A stretch of 64,000 bases of DNA, from assembly GCA_947846985.1 (NCBI GenBank), contig CANTUZ010000005.1, positions 1,116,001 through 1,180,000 on the forward strand, given 5' to 3'. This stretch comes from Fratercula arctica. Taxonomy: Eukaryota > Chordata > Aves > Charadriiformes > Alcidae. The notes under the pieces are model-generated. The model was not told the DNA's origin. It did no database searches and saw only the letters and a program-made list of their open reading frames with translations. Shown here piece by piece: positions 45,701 through 50,898 of the stretch. A program made the position numbers and the translations under genes. Position 1 is the stretch's first letter; every line of letters starts with the position of its first letter.

Positions 45701-46960
45701 ACCTCCCCTGGTCAGAGATGCAGTGCAGGACTTTTTTGAAGCACAGCTAATGAGCATTGTAACCCCACATCTGTTTAATAATGTGCAAAATTTTGCAGAA
45801 GGGGAGGAGAGGCTCAAGATCTCATCTCTGCCCTTCAGAGATCCAACCCCTTGTTGAGCAGACAAGGACACTGTGACACGTGCTCTATAACCCTCTGTCT
45901 TGCTGTTATAAGCTAAAGCATTTGTTTGTGAAAACTTAAATATGAGTGGGGTTTTTTTTAATTTGTTCTTTTTATAGGTGACAGAGAAGACAGCCAGGTA
46001 TCAGCAGAAACTGGAAGAGAAGCAGGCAGATAATCTGAGAACAATCAAGGAGAAAGAAAGTCAGGTAAAGGCAGAGCTGAAGCTCAGGGTCAGGGCTGTG
46101 TCTCAGTACAGTAAACCCACACCACTCCAGGGGATCGGGCTCCCTGGCGCATTCTGTAATTAACGCCACACTCATCCTCCACACACACACTGCAGCCACC
46201 CACTCCTCATGAGGTATGCTGAGAAAGTGAATGACTTAGAAGGTGGTTCTACAGGAGCCTACACAGATCTAAGTCAGAGTGCTGCTCTCCTACACTCCCT
46301 GTGCCAGCACCACCATGCGGCTCATCATGCAAAAACCCCTGCATTTAAATGTGTGATGGAAACGCATCTTTAGAGGAGATGAGTCTCATCCCTGAGTTCC
46401 TCAAACTCTCAAAACACACAAGACGCACTCATGCTCTTTCAAGGCTGACGTGCAATGAATATGCAGTCTCACTTCAGCACACCGTGGTGCAAATCAGAAT
46501 AATGTAAATCAGCAGAGATGGCCCGGGGGATGGAGATAAGTCATTCACTATAGGGTTGAGACCAAAATTATGAAATGCTAACATCCCATCATATTGGTCT
46601 CTCTCAGAGCAGGTTTTTATACCATTCTCAGCCCAACAGCTGCTTAGCTTCAGCGTTCAGAGAGTGATGTGAGGTCTCTGTTTGCAGCTCCAGCAGGAGG
46701 CAGTGGCAGAGTATGAGGAGAAATTGAGAAGTCTGAATATGGAGGTGCGAGAGATGGTGAAGAACTACGCAAAAGCAGGCTTTCCTGGAGAGTCAGAGAC
46801 TCAGAAGGAAGCAGTTCGGAGCGTTCCTGAGGGAGAAGGCGGCTCTGCAGAACAACTGGAAGAAAAGACCCCAGTGGCAGAGGTGTCAAGGCTTACAACA
46901 GCCCTGCCTGAGCCCCCAGGAGCTGAAACAGATGTCGAGATTGAAGAAAGCATACTATGA
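670..46960 (+). CDS. PLCB2: PLCB2, phospholipase C beta 2 (complete, 32 coding exons)
   Basis: Phosphoinositide-specific phospholipase C that cleaves PIP2 to IP3 and diacylglycerol at the inner plasma membrane, activated by Gq-family alpha and by G-beta-gamma subunits (family knowledge; best known in blood cells and taste cells). Thirty-two exons joined at splice sites give 1205 codons plus stop; human PLCB2 is about 1185 residues. Approximate domains: PH 1-140, EF hands 140-300, catalytic X 312-462, acidic X-Y linker 463-540, Y 541-657, C2 657-790, coiled-coil C-terminal domain 885-1170. Catalytic histidines are visible in NSSHNTYL (His327) and ITHGFTMT (His374); calcium ligands Asn328, Glu357, Asp359 and Glu408 are present, all at human numbering. 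It ends in Ser-Ile-Leu, a class I PDZ ligand. All introns are GT-AG except intron 19, which is GC-AG. PLCB1, 3 and 4 are excluded by the close match to PLCB2 in exons 1, 7, 9 and 15. Start: ATG at 670 with A at -3, matching the orthologue N-terminus. Confidence 0.96.
754..4752 (+). other. PLCB2 intron 1
   Basis: About 4.0 kb between GTGAGT and a TGGCAG acceptor. No exon-like segment or clear repeat was recognised. A large first intron is a usual place for enhancers, but none can be named from the sequence. Confidence 0.85.
4753..4830 (+). CDS. PLCB2: PLCB2 exon 2 (residues 29-54)
   Basis: Encodes PH-domain strands with VILRVDPKG and YLYWTYQ, near-identical to mammalian PLCB2. It is 78 nt, phase 0 at both ends, preceded by a long T-run and TGGCAG and followed by GTAAAT. 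Confidence 0.95.
4831..7235 (+). other. PLCB2 intron 2
   Basis: 2.4 kb of intron. A stretch near 6640-6770 resembles the 3' half of an old CR1 copy. The segment 6800-7100 is GC-richer than its surroundings, with no coding signal that I trust. Confidence 0.85.
6640..6770 (+). mobile_element. Decayed CR1 LINE fragment (tentative)
   Basis: Phrases such as GGTTGGATATTAAAAGA and GGGCTGCCTAGGGAAGGTTG resemble the CR1 3' region in order and spacing, but with many changes and no preserved 3' octamer. It is judged by eye only. Confidence 0.35.
7236..7304 (+). CDS. PLCB2: PLCB2 exon 3 (residues 55-77)
   Basis: Encodes [14 protein letters not shown] and the run up to AKIPK in the PH domain. It is 69 nt, phase 0 at both ends, with a TTGTAG acceptor and a GTGAGT donor. 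Confidence 0.95.
9390..9660 (+). mobile_element. Ancient CR1 LINE fragment (ORF2 region)
   Basis: The segment keeps the order of phrases of the amniote CR1 reverse-transcriptase 3' region: a TTTGCCAATGGTACCAAG-like Ala/Asp-Asp motif remnant near 9397, then an AGGCTCCGAGTTGACTGTT-like block near 9567, then AAGATCATGAGGGTATGG. The reading frame is destroyed. It is much older than the 3' octamer-bearing copies. Confidence 0.55.
13948..14388 (+). mobile_element. CR1 LINE, 5'-truncated, sense to PLCB2
   Basis: Contains the CR1 3' UTR landmarks GGTTCAGCCTGGAGAAGAG (about 14015), TTGCCCAGAGAAGCTGTGG (about 14223) and GGAGGGGTTCAAGGCCAG, and ends in CATTCTATGGTTCTATAG, the octamer tail. About 440 bp remain. 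The last 200 bp are almost identical to the copies at 17.5 and 26.0 kb. Confidence 0.9.
16859..16999 (+). CDS. PLCB2: PLCB2 exon 4 (residues 78-124)
   Basis: Encodes the end of the PH domain, with [19 protein letters not shown]. It is 141 nt (47 codons), phase 0 at both ends, so skipping it would keep frame. It is bounded by TTTTGCAG and GTACTG. Confidence 0.95.
17000..17735 (+). other. PLCB2 intron 4
   Basis: 736 bp, of which about a third is a CR1 copy (17395-17660). The acceptor is TTCACAG. Confidence 0.85.
17395..17660 (+). mobile_element. CR1 LINE, 5'-truncated, sense to PLCB2
   Basis: Starts near GTGACAGGACAAGGGGTAAC and runs through the conserved 3' block (GCCCCTGGCCCAGGTTGCCC, GGGCTGGTGGGAGGTGTCCC) to CATTCTATGG at 17660. 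It lies 75 bp upstream of exon 5. Confidence 0.9.
17736..17815 (+). CDS. PLCB2: PLCB2 exon 5 (residues 125-151)
   Basis: Encodes [20 protein letters not shown] and the start of the EF-hand region. It is 80 nt and ends after two bases of an Ile codon at a GTAAGT donor. Confidence 0.94.
18433..18486 (+). CDS. PLCB2: PLCB2 exon 6 (residues 151-169)
   Basis: A 54-nt exon encoding [17 protein letters not shown] in the first EF-hand helix. It was found by joining phase 2 of exon 5 to the TTTCACAG acceptor. The donor is GTGAGT. Confidence 0.94.
18487..21042 (+). other. PLCB2 intron 6
   Basis: 2.56 kb with no recognised repeat or exon. Open frames here have no domain matches that I can recognise. 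Confidence 0.85.
21043..21118 (+). CDS. PLCB2: PLCB2 exon 7 (residues 169-194)
   Basis: Encodes [19 protein letters not shown], identical to what I recall for human PLCB2 and diagnostic for this isozyme. It is 76 nt, with a TGCTCAG acceptor and a GTAAGA donor, phase 0 at the end. Confidence 0.95.
21119..21725 (+). other. PLCB2 intron 7
   Basis: 607 bp with nothing recognised besides the splice sites. Confidence 0.85.
21726..21826 (+). CDS. PLCB2: PLCB2 exon 8 (residues 195-228)
   Basis: Encodes [11 protein letters not shown] and [14 protein letters not shown]-hand region. It is 101 nt and ends after two bases of a His codon at GTAAGT. Confidence 0.95.
21827..22524 (+). other. PLCB2 intron 8
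   Basis: 698 bp with nothing recognised besides the splice sites. Confidence 0.85.
22525..22691 (+). CDS. PLCB2: PLCB2 exon 9 (residues 228-284)
   Basis: Encodes [20 protein letters not shown] and EKYEPSGIN at the end of the EF-hand region. It is 167 nt, with a CCTCAG acceptor and a GTGAGT donor, ending after one base of a Gly codon. Confidence 0.95.
22883..23029 (+). CDS. PLCB2: PLCB2 exon 10 (residues 284-333, start of X domain)
   Basis: Encodes [15 protein letters not shown] and the catalytic NSSHNTYLT, with catalytic His327 and calcium ligand Asn328. It is 147 nt. The intron before it is only 191 bp and the one after it 301 bp. Confidence 0.96.
23331..23488 (+). CDS. PLCB2: PLCB2 exon 11 (residues 333-385, X domain)
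   Basis: Encodes the core of the catalytic X box: [11 protein letters not shown] with calcium ligands Glu357 and Asp359, and ITHGFTMT with catalytic His374. It is 158 nt, phase 0 at the end, with a GTGTGG donor. Confidence 0.96.
23489..25451 (+). other. PLCB2 intron 11
   Basis: 1.96 kb. A degenerate ATGAATG/GATGGATG tetranucleotide tract lies near 23635-23860. No exon was seen. Confidence 0.85.
23635..23860 (+). repeat. Degenerate GATG/AATG tetranucleotide tract
   Basis: Scattered AATGAATG, GATGAATGAATGA and GGATGGATGCATGG runs form an eroded tetranucleotide microsatellite. The 199-codon open frame on the opposite strand is a by-product of this simple composition. Confidence 0.45.
25452..25534 (+). 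CDS. PLCB2: PLCB2 exon 12 (residues 386-413, X domain)
   Basis: Encodes [14 protein letters not shown] and LSFENHVDS, with calcium ligand Glu408. It is 83 nt, with a CTTTAG acceptor and a GTGAGT donor. Confidence 0.96.
25535..26287 (+). other. PLCB2 intron 12
   Basis: 753 bp, about half of it a CR1 copy (25775-26144). Confidence 0.85.
25775..26144 (+). mobile_element. CR1 LINE, 5'-truncated, sense to PLCB2
   Basis: Contains GGCCTGGGAAGGAACTTCAA near its 5' end, then the conserved 3' block and a CATTCTATGGTTCTGTGATTC tail near 26127-26144. The 5' boundary is approximate. The 3' block is near-identical to the copies at 14.2 and 17.55 kb. Confidence 0.88.
26288..26372 (+). CDS. PLCB2: PLCB2 exon 13 (residues 413-441, X domain)
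   Basis: Encodes [18 protein letters not shown] and LTEPLEKYP. It is 85 nt, with a TCATTAG acceptor and a GTAAGT donor, phase 0 at the end. Confidence 0.96.
26373..27786 (+). other. PLCB2 intron 13
   Basis: 1.41 kb. A 235-codon minus-strand frame (26862-27569) has no recognisable domain and is taken as chance. No repeat was identified. Confidence 0.85.
27787..27958 (+). CDS. PLCB2: PLCB2 exon 14 (residues 442-499, end of X and X-Y linker)
   Basis: Encodes [10 protein letters not shown] and [11 protein letters not shown], the end of the X domain, then a lineage-variable linker rich in Lys, Glu and Pro. It is 172 nt, with a GTTGCAG acceptor and a GTATGT donor, ending after one base of a Gly codon. 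Confidence 0.95.
27959..28802 (+). other. PLCB2 intron 14
   Basis: 844 bp with no recognised repeat or exon. Confidence 0.85.
28803..28891 (+). CDS. PLCB2: PLCB2 exon 15 (residues 499-528, acidic X-Y linker)
   Basis: Encodes the acidic autoinhibitory linker, [10 protein letters not shown] (503-512), followed by the conserved [15 protein letters not shown]. In PLC-beta enzymes this linker covers the active site until membrane engagement (family knowledge). It is 89 nt, with a GGGCAG acceptor and a GTACTG donor. Confidence 0.95.
28892..29618 (+). other. PLCB2 intron 15
   Basis: 727 bp with nothing recognised besides the splice sites. Confidence 0.85.
29619..29715 (+). CDS. PLCB2: PLCB2 exon 16 (residues 529-561, start of Y domain)
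   Basis: Encodes [20 protein letters not shown], then a stretch leading to a Gln codon split at GTAAGT. It is 97 nt and closely matches the start of the Y domain. Confidence 0.95.
29716..30903 (+). other. PLCB2 intron 16
   Basis: 1.19 kb. It carries a CR1 copy that ends 37 bp before exon 17, so the final polypyrimidine tract (about 30867-30903) is what remains between the repeat and the acceptor. Confidence 0.85.
30590..30866 (+). mobile_element. CR1 LINE, 5'-truncated, sense to PLCB2, next to an acceptor
   Basis: Landmarks are GGATGGATATTAGGAAAAA (about 30643), GGAACAGGCTGCCCAGGGCA (about 30690), GGTCCCTTCCAACCTGGGCA (30831) and the tail GTTCTGTGATTCTGTG (30851-30866). It belongs to a different CR1 subfamily from the copies at 14.2, 17.55 and 26.0 kb, judging by the GTCCCTTCCAACC end. 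Confidence 0.88.
30904..30988 (+). CDS. PLCB2: PLCB2 exon 17 (residues 561-589, Y domain)
   Basis: Encodes [18 protein letters not shown] and VQFVE. It is 85 nt. The donor GA|GTATCC is weak, having C at +5 where G is usual. The placement is fixed by the next exon, which restores Glu-Tyr-Asn-Lys-Arg-Gln as in human. Confidence 0.92.
30989..31423 (+). other. PLCB2 intron 17
   Basis: 435 bp with a weak GTATCC donor and a CTGTAG acceptor. Nothing else was recognised. Confidence 0.85.
31424..31548 (+). CDS. PLCB2: PLCB2 exon 18 (residues 589-631, Y domain)
   Basis: Encodes [19 protein letters not shown], the substrate-binding Y-box signature, then [17 protein letters not shown]. It is 125 nt, with a GTGAGT donor. 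Confidence 0.96.
31549..32602 (+). other. PLCB2 intron 18
   Basis: 1.05 kb with no recognised repeat or exon. Confidence 0.85.
32603..32757 (+). CDS. PLCB2: PLCB2 exon 19 (residues 631-682, end of Y)
   Basis: Encodes [20 protein letters not shown] and [17 protein letters not shown]. It is 155 nt. The donor is ACG|GCAAGT, a GC donor. Nearby GT dinucleotides would break the frame into exon 20. Confidence 0.93.
32758..33194 (+). other. PLCB2 intron 19 (GC-AG intron)
   Basis: 437 bp, starting GCAAGTAC and ending TTTGTAG. It is the only intron of the gene that does not start with GT. Confidence 0.85.
33195..33359 (+). CDS. PLCB2: PLCB2 exon 20 (residues 683-737, C2 domain)
   Basis: Encodes [20 protein letters not shown] and [16 protein letters not shown], typical C2 strands. 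It is 165 nt, phase 0 at both ends, with a GTAATA donor. Confidence 0.95.
33360..34445 (+). other. PLCB2 intron 20
   Basis: 1.09 kb with no recognised repeat or exon. Confidence 0.85.
34446..34545 (+). CDS. PLCB2: PLCB2 exon 21 (residues 738-771, C2 domain)
   Basis: Encodes [20 protein letters not shown] and IGHRVIPV. It is 100 nt, with a TTCTTAG acceptor and a GTAAGT donor. Confidence 0.95.
34818..34922 (+). CDS. PLCB2: PLCB2 exon 22 (residues 771-806, end of C2)
   Basis: Encodes [20 protein letters not shown] and [11 protein letters not shown]. It is 105 nt, with a TTTTCAG acceptor and a GTAGTT donor. Confidence 0.95.
34923..35939 (+). other. PLCB2 intron 22
   Basis: 1.02 kb with no recognised repeat or exon. 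Confidence 0.85.
35940..36025 (+). CDS. PLCB2: PLCB2 exon 23 (residues 806-834)
   Basis: Encodes [19 protein letters not shown] and VKLKD, the helix after C2 that in PLC-beta3 structures packs on the catalytic core. It is 86 nt. The following intron is only 97 bp. Confidence 0.94.
36123..36219 (+). CDS. PLCB2: PLCB2 exon 24 (residues 835-867, variable linker)
   Basis: Encodes a low-conservation Ser/Thr/Pro/Asn-rich linker, with [19 protein letters not shown]. It aligns loosely with the NGALAPTSNG region of human. It is 97 nt, with a GTTTTAG acceptor and a GTAAAG donor. Confidence 0.85.
36220..37887 (+). other. PLCB2 intron 24
   Basis: 1.67 kb, AT-richer than its neighbours, with no recognised repeat or exon. 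Confidence 0.85.
37888..37941 (+). CDS. PLCB2: PLCB2 exon 25 (residues 867-885)
   Basis: A 54-nt exon encoding [18 protein letters not shown], matched to the Ala-Arg-Glu-Glu segment of human PLCB2 by position and phase. It keeps frame on both sides. It could be skipped without a frameshift. Confidence 0.82.
37942..39501 (+). other. PLCB2 intron 25
   Basis: 1.56 kb. It holds an A-run of 15 or more at about 39129-39145 and no recognised exon. Confidence 0.85.
39502..39706 (+). CDS. PLCB2: PLCB2 exon 26 (residues 885-953, C-terminal domain)
   Basis: Encodes [20 protein letters not shown] and [20 protein letters not shown], the start of the coiled-coil C-terminal domain, ending in a basic cluster (942-953, [12 protein letters not shown]). 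It is 205 nt. Confidence 0.94.
39947..40115 (+). CDS. PLCB2: PLCB2 exon 27 (residues 953-1009, C-terminal domain)
   Basis: Encodes [20 protein letters not shown] and then [20 protein letters not shown], a coiled-coil heptad region. It is 169 nt, with a TCTGCAG acceptor and a GTAAGG donor. Confidence 0.94.
40116..41844 (+). other. PLCB2 intron 27
   Basis: 1.73 kb with no recognised repeat or exon. Confidence 0.85.
41845..41921 (+). CDS. PLCB2: PLCB2 exon 28 (residues 1010-1035)
   Basis: Encodes [20 protein letters not shown], near-identical to human. It is 77 nt, with a GAACAG acceptor and a GTAAAC donor. Confidence 0.95.
42640..43330 (+). mobile_element. Ancient CR1 LINE fragment (ORF2 end)
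   Basis: The order of phrases follows the amniote CR1 consensus: ATGGCAGTTAAATTTGGTAC, then AGTGGCAAACAGAATTTTTG, then AAAATCATGAATGGCATGG (about 43109) and AGAAGAATAGGGAAGTG. All frames are interrupted and the copy is strongly diverged, so it is older than the octamer-tailed copies. Confidence 0.65.
43797..43817 (+). repeat. (TTTTG)n microsatellite
   Basis: About four or five tandem TTTTG units in intron 28. Confidence 0.85.
44128..44223 (+). CDS. PLCB2: PLCB2 exon 29 (residues 1035-1067)
   Basis: Encodes [20 protein letters not shown] and DKAAQE, coiled-coil. It is 96 nt, with a TCCACAG acceptor and a GTACTG donor. Confidence 0.95.
44224..45407 (+). other. PLCB2 intron 29
   Basis: 1.18 kb. 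It holds a short (TG)n run at 44547-44567. Confidence 0.85.
44547..44567 (+). repeat. (TG)n microsatellite
   Basis: About ten TG dinucleotides in intron 29 of PLCB2. Confidence 0.9.
45408..45465 (+). CDS. PLCB2: PLCB2 exon 30 (residues 1067-1086)
   Basis: Encodes [19 protein letters not shown], a highly conserved PLC-beta C-terminal motif. It is 58 nt, with a TTTAAAG acceptor and a GTGAGT donor. Confidence 0.95.
45466..45977 (+). other. PLCB2 intron 30
   Basis: 512 bp with nothing recognised besides the splice sites. Confidence 0.85.
45978..46064 (+). CDS. PLCB2: PLCB2 exon 31 (residues 1087-1115)
   Basis: Encodes [20 protein letters not shown], coiled-coil. It is 87 nt, phase 0 at both ends. 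Confidence 0.95.
46065..46687 (+). other. PLCB2 intron 31
   Basis: 623 bp with nothing recognised besides the splice sites. Confidence 0.85.
46688..46960 (+). CDS. PLCB2: PLCB2 exon 32, last coding exon (residues 1116-1205 and stop)
   Basis: Encodes [20 protein letters not shown] and the variable acidic tail, ending in EIEESIL and TGA. Ser-Ile-Leu fits a class I PDZ ligand. 273 nt are coding; the 3' UTR follows without a break. Confidence 0.95.
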   Translation, partial: LQQEAVAEYEEKLRSLNMEVREMVKNYAKAGFPGESETQKEAVRSVPEGEGGSAEQLEEKTPVAEVSRLTTALPEPPGAETDVEIEESIL

Positions 46961-48756
46961 GCTGCTTCCCTTACCTACTGTTCCATTTCAAGAAGCTTTA
47001 TGGAGTCTATGGAGAAGTTAAAGACCAGCTTGAAAAACTACTACTATCCCTTTCCACTCTGGGGAACTGTTGAAATCCTTCAGGAATTTACGACTCTATT
47101 ATCCTAGCTATTGGAAGGAGTCTGAGATCACCCTTCGGAGGGTGCTTCACTCTCTCTGTGTTCCACCGCCTTCGCACTAAGGTATTTAGGCAGCGTGAAA
47201 GGGCCCGTGGCTGAAGACAAGCTACTTGTTGGCATTCACAGCAGCATCTACATTAATATTTCTGTCTGGATTCAGACTTCGGGTTTTAGAGTAAGTTCCC
47301 TCATCGTTCATCGCATGCATCTCTTCACATCAGAGTGGTCTCAGATCTAGAGCTCTTTGAACAAAATTGAACAGTGAGACACTCTCCAGTAGCCCACCTA
47401 ATACGCTCCTACCAGCTGAGCACCGGCCCAGAATGAAGCCTCCTGAGCACACCCGACTGTGGGTGGCAGGCGCTCAGCAAAACCGTTCTCTTCCAAACAG
47501 CATTCCTTCTGGCGACAGGACCTGCTAACGTGGATGCAGCCCCTGGCTGTAGGCGGAAAGGTCAGTTTGATAGAACCTCACACCATTTTTTGTCAGCATG
47601 GCACTTCCTTACACAACCAGTGCTGGCTCTTTAATTGATTCTGCACTCAGTCAGATGAGGACAGTTTTCAGTATGTTGGTATCCACATGTAACTTCTGTG
47701 AGTATGGGCATTACCAGCACTGCAGCTTTGCTTCTCCCTAACCTCCCCCTATTCCCAGGGGCTGATTCTCAGCCCTGATTCTAACTTTGACTCTCACAGA
47801 CCTTCAGGCAAGTTCTCAGATGTGGAGCCGTATCTCCTGAAGACCCTGCCAGGCTTGAGCAGGCTCCTTGGGCAATTATAATGCATACTAGGGGGAGTCG
47901 AGGAGCCTCATCATTTGTTCCAGCTACCAAAATACACTTGTAGAGTTCTCATTTACAGCAATTTGACATTTTTAGAGCTTCACTGAAACTTCTTCTCATG
48001 AAGCTACATTAGTTCCATATTATGGGTTTAGGATAACAACAGTTAACAACATTTCTAAACTGTTTGAAAATAACTTTGTTGCTCAAATGAAGAGCCAGAC
48101 AGTTATATTGCCGGTAAGATTCCCTTACGCGGAAAGCAGAGTACGGCTCATAAGAAACCACGTTGAATTACCTATTCACGTAGCAGAAAGCAGTCCTCTA
48201 GAGCTGCTTTTACAAGCTGCCATCCCACTGAACGGCAACAGAGGGCTCAGCAGTGATCTGCAGAATCTGCTCCTCGCTGCTGGGAAAACCAAACTGCTCA
48301 AATAGCCTTGTTCTTTTGGACCTTTGGGGGAAGCCAACGCGCTGCTCCTGCTGTTTGCTCTCCCCTCACAGGAGCAGGGCATACCTCAGCCCTCGTAGCT
48401 TCAGTCACTGCCCATTTCTTCATGAAGTATGTCCACCTGCGAGTAAGAGCAGTGCCCCGCTTTGGTGCCAGAACAGATAAGCCTCATTCCACTGCCAAGC
48501 TCTAATGAAAATTGCCTGGCCAAATGACTTCGAAGGGCAAGTGGCCCTCAGGCTCCTCCAGCCCCAGCCCCGACGCTGCTGGCTGGCTTCTCCGACACGA
48601 AACCTTCCAGCCAAACACACGTGGAGGGCCAGGGTCCCAACAGCCTGGTCTCGTCTCACAACAGAGAAGGGGTAGGTGCCTCTTAGCTGTCTTTACACTT
48701 GCGCTTTGTAGGACAGCAAAGCCTTATTTTGTGAATGCAGAACTCGCATCACTGCC

Positions 48757-48786
48757 CCCCCCCCCCCCCACCCCGCCACCCCCCCA
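48757..48786 (+). repeat. Poly-C tract
   Basis: A run of about 15 C followed by CCCC and CCCCCCC blocks split by single A and G bases. The opposite strand reads as a G-rich tract able to form a quadruplex. It lies in 3' flanking sequence of both genes. Confidence 0.85.
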
Positions 48787-49120
48787 TCTCCATACAGGCT
48801 TTCTCTCACCTGCTTTATGACCTTGTGCACTGAACAGCTTTGACACAGCAAGTTTGCACTCCTCCAGAAGGAAGGAACTGGAAACATATGGTCCAACCCT
48901 TTTCCTAGCACCATTTGAGACAAGACTTTGCTTATGGATCCTAAAAAAGCAGGAAATAGCAATAATTCAGTAGAGAACAGCCACGTCCTGGTCTTCCTCA
49001 TACCGCGTCCTGAAATAATGTTAGCCCAAGAATTGGGCCCAAGAACGCGAGTTTGTCCTGCCACAGTTCACTCGCACCAGGTCACAGGGCCTCCGCACTG
49101 GTGGTCACCACATTTCCCCA

Positions 49121-49136
49121 GGCGGGGCGGGGGGGG
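49121..49136 (+). repeat. G-run tract
   Basis: GGCGGGGCGGGGGGGG, a short G-rich tract with quadruplex potential, 350 bp from the poly-C tract. Confidence 0.7.
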
Positions 49137-49220
49137 AACACGACACGACAGACCTGACACACACCCCCAGCCACACGAGTCAGCCGTCACCCGTCCTACA
49201 TTTGTAAACAGCAAGCTTTA

Positions 49221-49226
49221 ATTAAA
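49221..49226 (+). terminator. Candidate PLCB2 poly(A) signal (ATTAAA)
   Basis: The first ATTAAA or AATAAA that I found on the + strand after the PLCB2 stop. It would give a 3' UTR of about 2.3 kb. A canonical AATAAA at 49895-49900 is the next candidate. Confidence 0.3.
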
Positions 49227-49894
49227 AGAAGTGAAAGAAGATATAATTAGGGTTACAAAAGGGAATGGGAACTGCAACTGTTTTATCACAAACATTTACC
49301 CTAGAGATGAGATTACTGTAGGTCAAATCTTCCAAATTGGTCAAGGAAACAACAACAACCCCCCCCCCAAACACTGCTGAAGAGAAATGGGGAGTATGGG
49401 ACTCTCCCAAACCTCAGCGCGCAGCTGAGCTGTGGCTACTGCAGGCTGAGCACCAGCCCCCTGGAGCCCCTTGTTCTGCTGAACCCTCACTCCAGTTATT
49501 TGGCCGTTCAGCTGCCTCTTGGTGCCACCCTGCAGAGCCGCAGAGGGACAGTGGCTTTAAACCCCACCGTGGCCCAGAAACGGGTGACACCATGGTCTGA
49601 AAAAGGAGCTTCTTCCATCCTCTTGTTACCGAAACCTCTGCCCTTAATTTGAGACAATACCAGAAGAGATGTCTTCCGGACTGGAGAAACAGCCTCTCTC
49701 CTCTCCCCAGAATGTCCCATGCCACTGCAGTGGGATTTCATAAAGTCCCCCCTCACCTTGGTCTTCAGGTTTCCGTCTTTTCTGGAAAAGTGAGCTCAGT
49801 CTCGGCAAACCTACAGCATGCAGTGGTTGCTACCCGAGAACAGTTACACCTAGAACCCGCATTGCTAAACGCATTACGAAGTGCTGCTACGAAA

Positions 49895-49900
49895 AATAAA
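49895..49900 (+). terminator. Candidate distal PLCB2 poly(A) signal (AATAAA)
   Basis: A canonical hexamer about 2.9 kb after the PLCB2 stop. A GT-rich downstream element is not evident. Confidence 0.25.
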
Positions 49901-50462
49901 AACAACAACCCAAACCCCAAACACGGCCCAGCTCAAGTAGGTGGGAGAGAAGCTGTTCCAAGCCTGGTCAGACATCCCAGAAGAGACCGTACCTCCCCGC
50001 GGTGTTAACACAGTACTGGAATTGTCTATTGACTTATTTTTGACTTATTTATTTTCTAAAAGAAAAAATATAAAACATTGCATTTCTTAAAAAAAAATGG
50101 ATCGCCTTCTTTTTTAATTGCAGTTAGTGGCTATGGGAGCAAGTCCCACGGGCTGGCTAACGTACGCACGTGTGAATAGAGACATCAGGCGCCCGGCGTT
50201 TTCTGCCATCTGCGCTCACAGTTCTCAGATTCAGCTTCTTCAGCTCCTAAACACACACTGAGGTGGGGTTTTAAACATCGTCTCCTTCTCACACACATTC
50301 TCCTCCGCACGACATCCTTCCATTCCTGATTGTACTCTAGTTCCTTATTGTGCTCCCTGCTCTCTCTCTACTCTGTTGTTCTCAGCAAATGACTCACAGT
50401 CCAAACCCCGCTCCTGGTCCCCACCGTCACAGGTCACCTTGTCTCCCTGACACAGCAGCCAC

Positions 50463-50495
50463 CTCTTCCTCTTCCTCCTCCTCCTCCTCCTCCCA
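50463..50495 (+). repeat. (TCC)n / CTCTTC microsatellite
   Basis: CCTCTTCCTCTTCC followed by about seven TCC units. It yields a serine run in one open frame and no real gene. Confidence 0.8.
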
Positions 50496-50892
50496 AGCAC
50501 GGGTCGGAGCAGCCCCTCAACAGGAGTCAGAGCTGTTCTGGCGAGTTCACGCTCCTGTGGGCTCTCAGTCCCAGTTCAGACCAGCAAAGGGACTCCCTAG
50601 AGACAGAGTGTCCTTCACGGACACGCCAGGTCAGCATTACCGCGTCTTGCATGTGGAGCTGGCTCTGCCCCACAGCGACACTCGCCGCTCGCTCTGGTCA
50701 CCTCTCCTGGGACAGCCGGGGCTCCGTGTGAAGCCCTCCTGCTGCGGCAGAACCAGCCAAGCAATGCCAGGCTGTCACAGCTGGGTGACAGCCCCGGTCC
50801 CCAGGGCTGGCTGGGCTCCATCATGGGTACAGCAGAGGACAGCCACGTCCTTCTGCTGAGAGCAGGTGCCTTCGCTCTTCTAGGGCTGAAGC

Positions 50893-50898
50893 TTTATT
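50893..50898 (-). terminator. Candidate distal PAK6 poly(A) signal (AATAAA)
   Basis: AATAAA on the minus strand about 5.0 kb past the PAK6 stop. Nearer ATTAAA hexamers occur on the minus strand at 55863-55868, 53970-53975 and 51054-51059. Which one is used cannot be decided from sequence alone. Confidence 0.2.

Noticed and set aside
48757..48786. Poly-C tract as a functional RNA element
   Set aside because: No structured partner or conserved motif is visible, so it is kept only as a repeat and a low-interest finding.
50350..50859. 169-codon + strand frame with a Ser run
   Set aside because: The serine run is the (TCC)n microsatellite. There is no other coding support, and it lies in the 3' flank.
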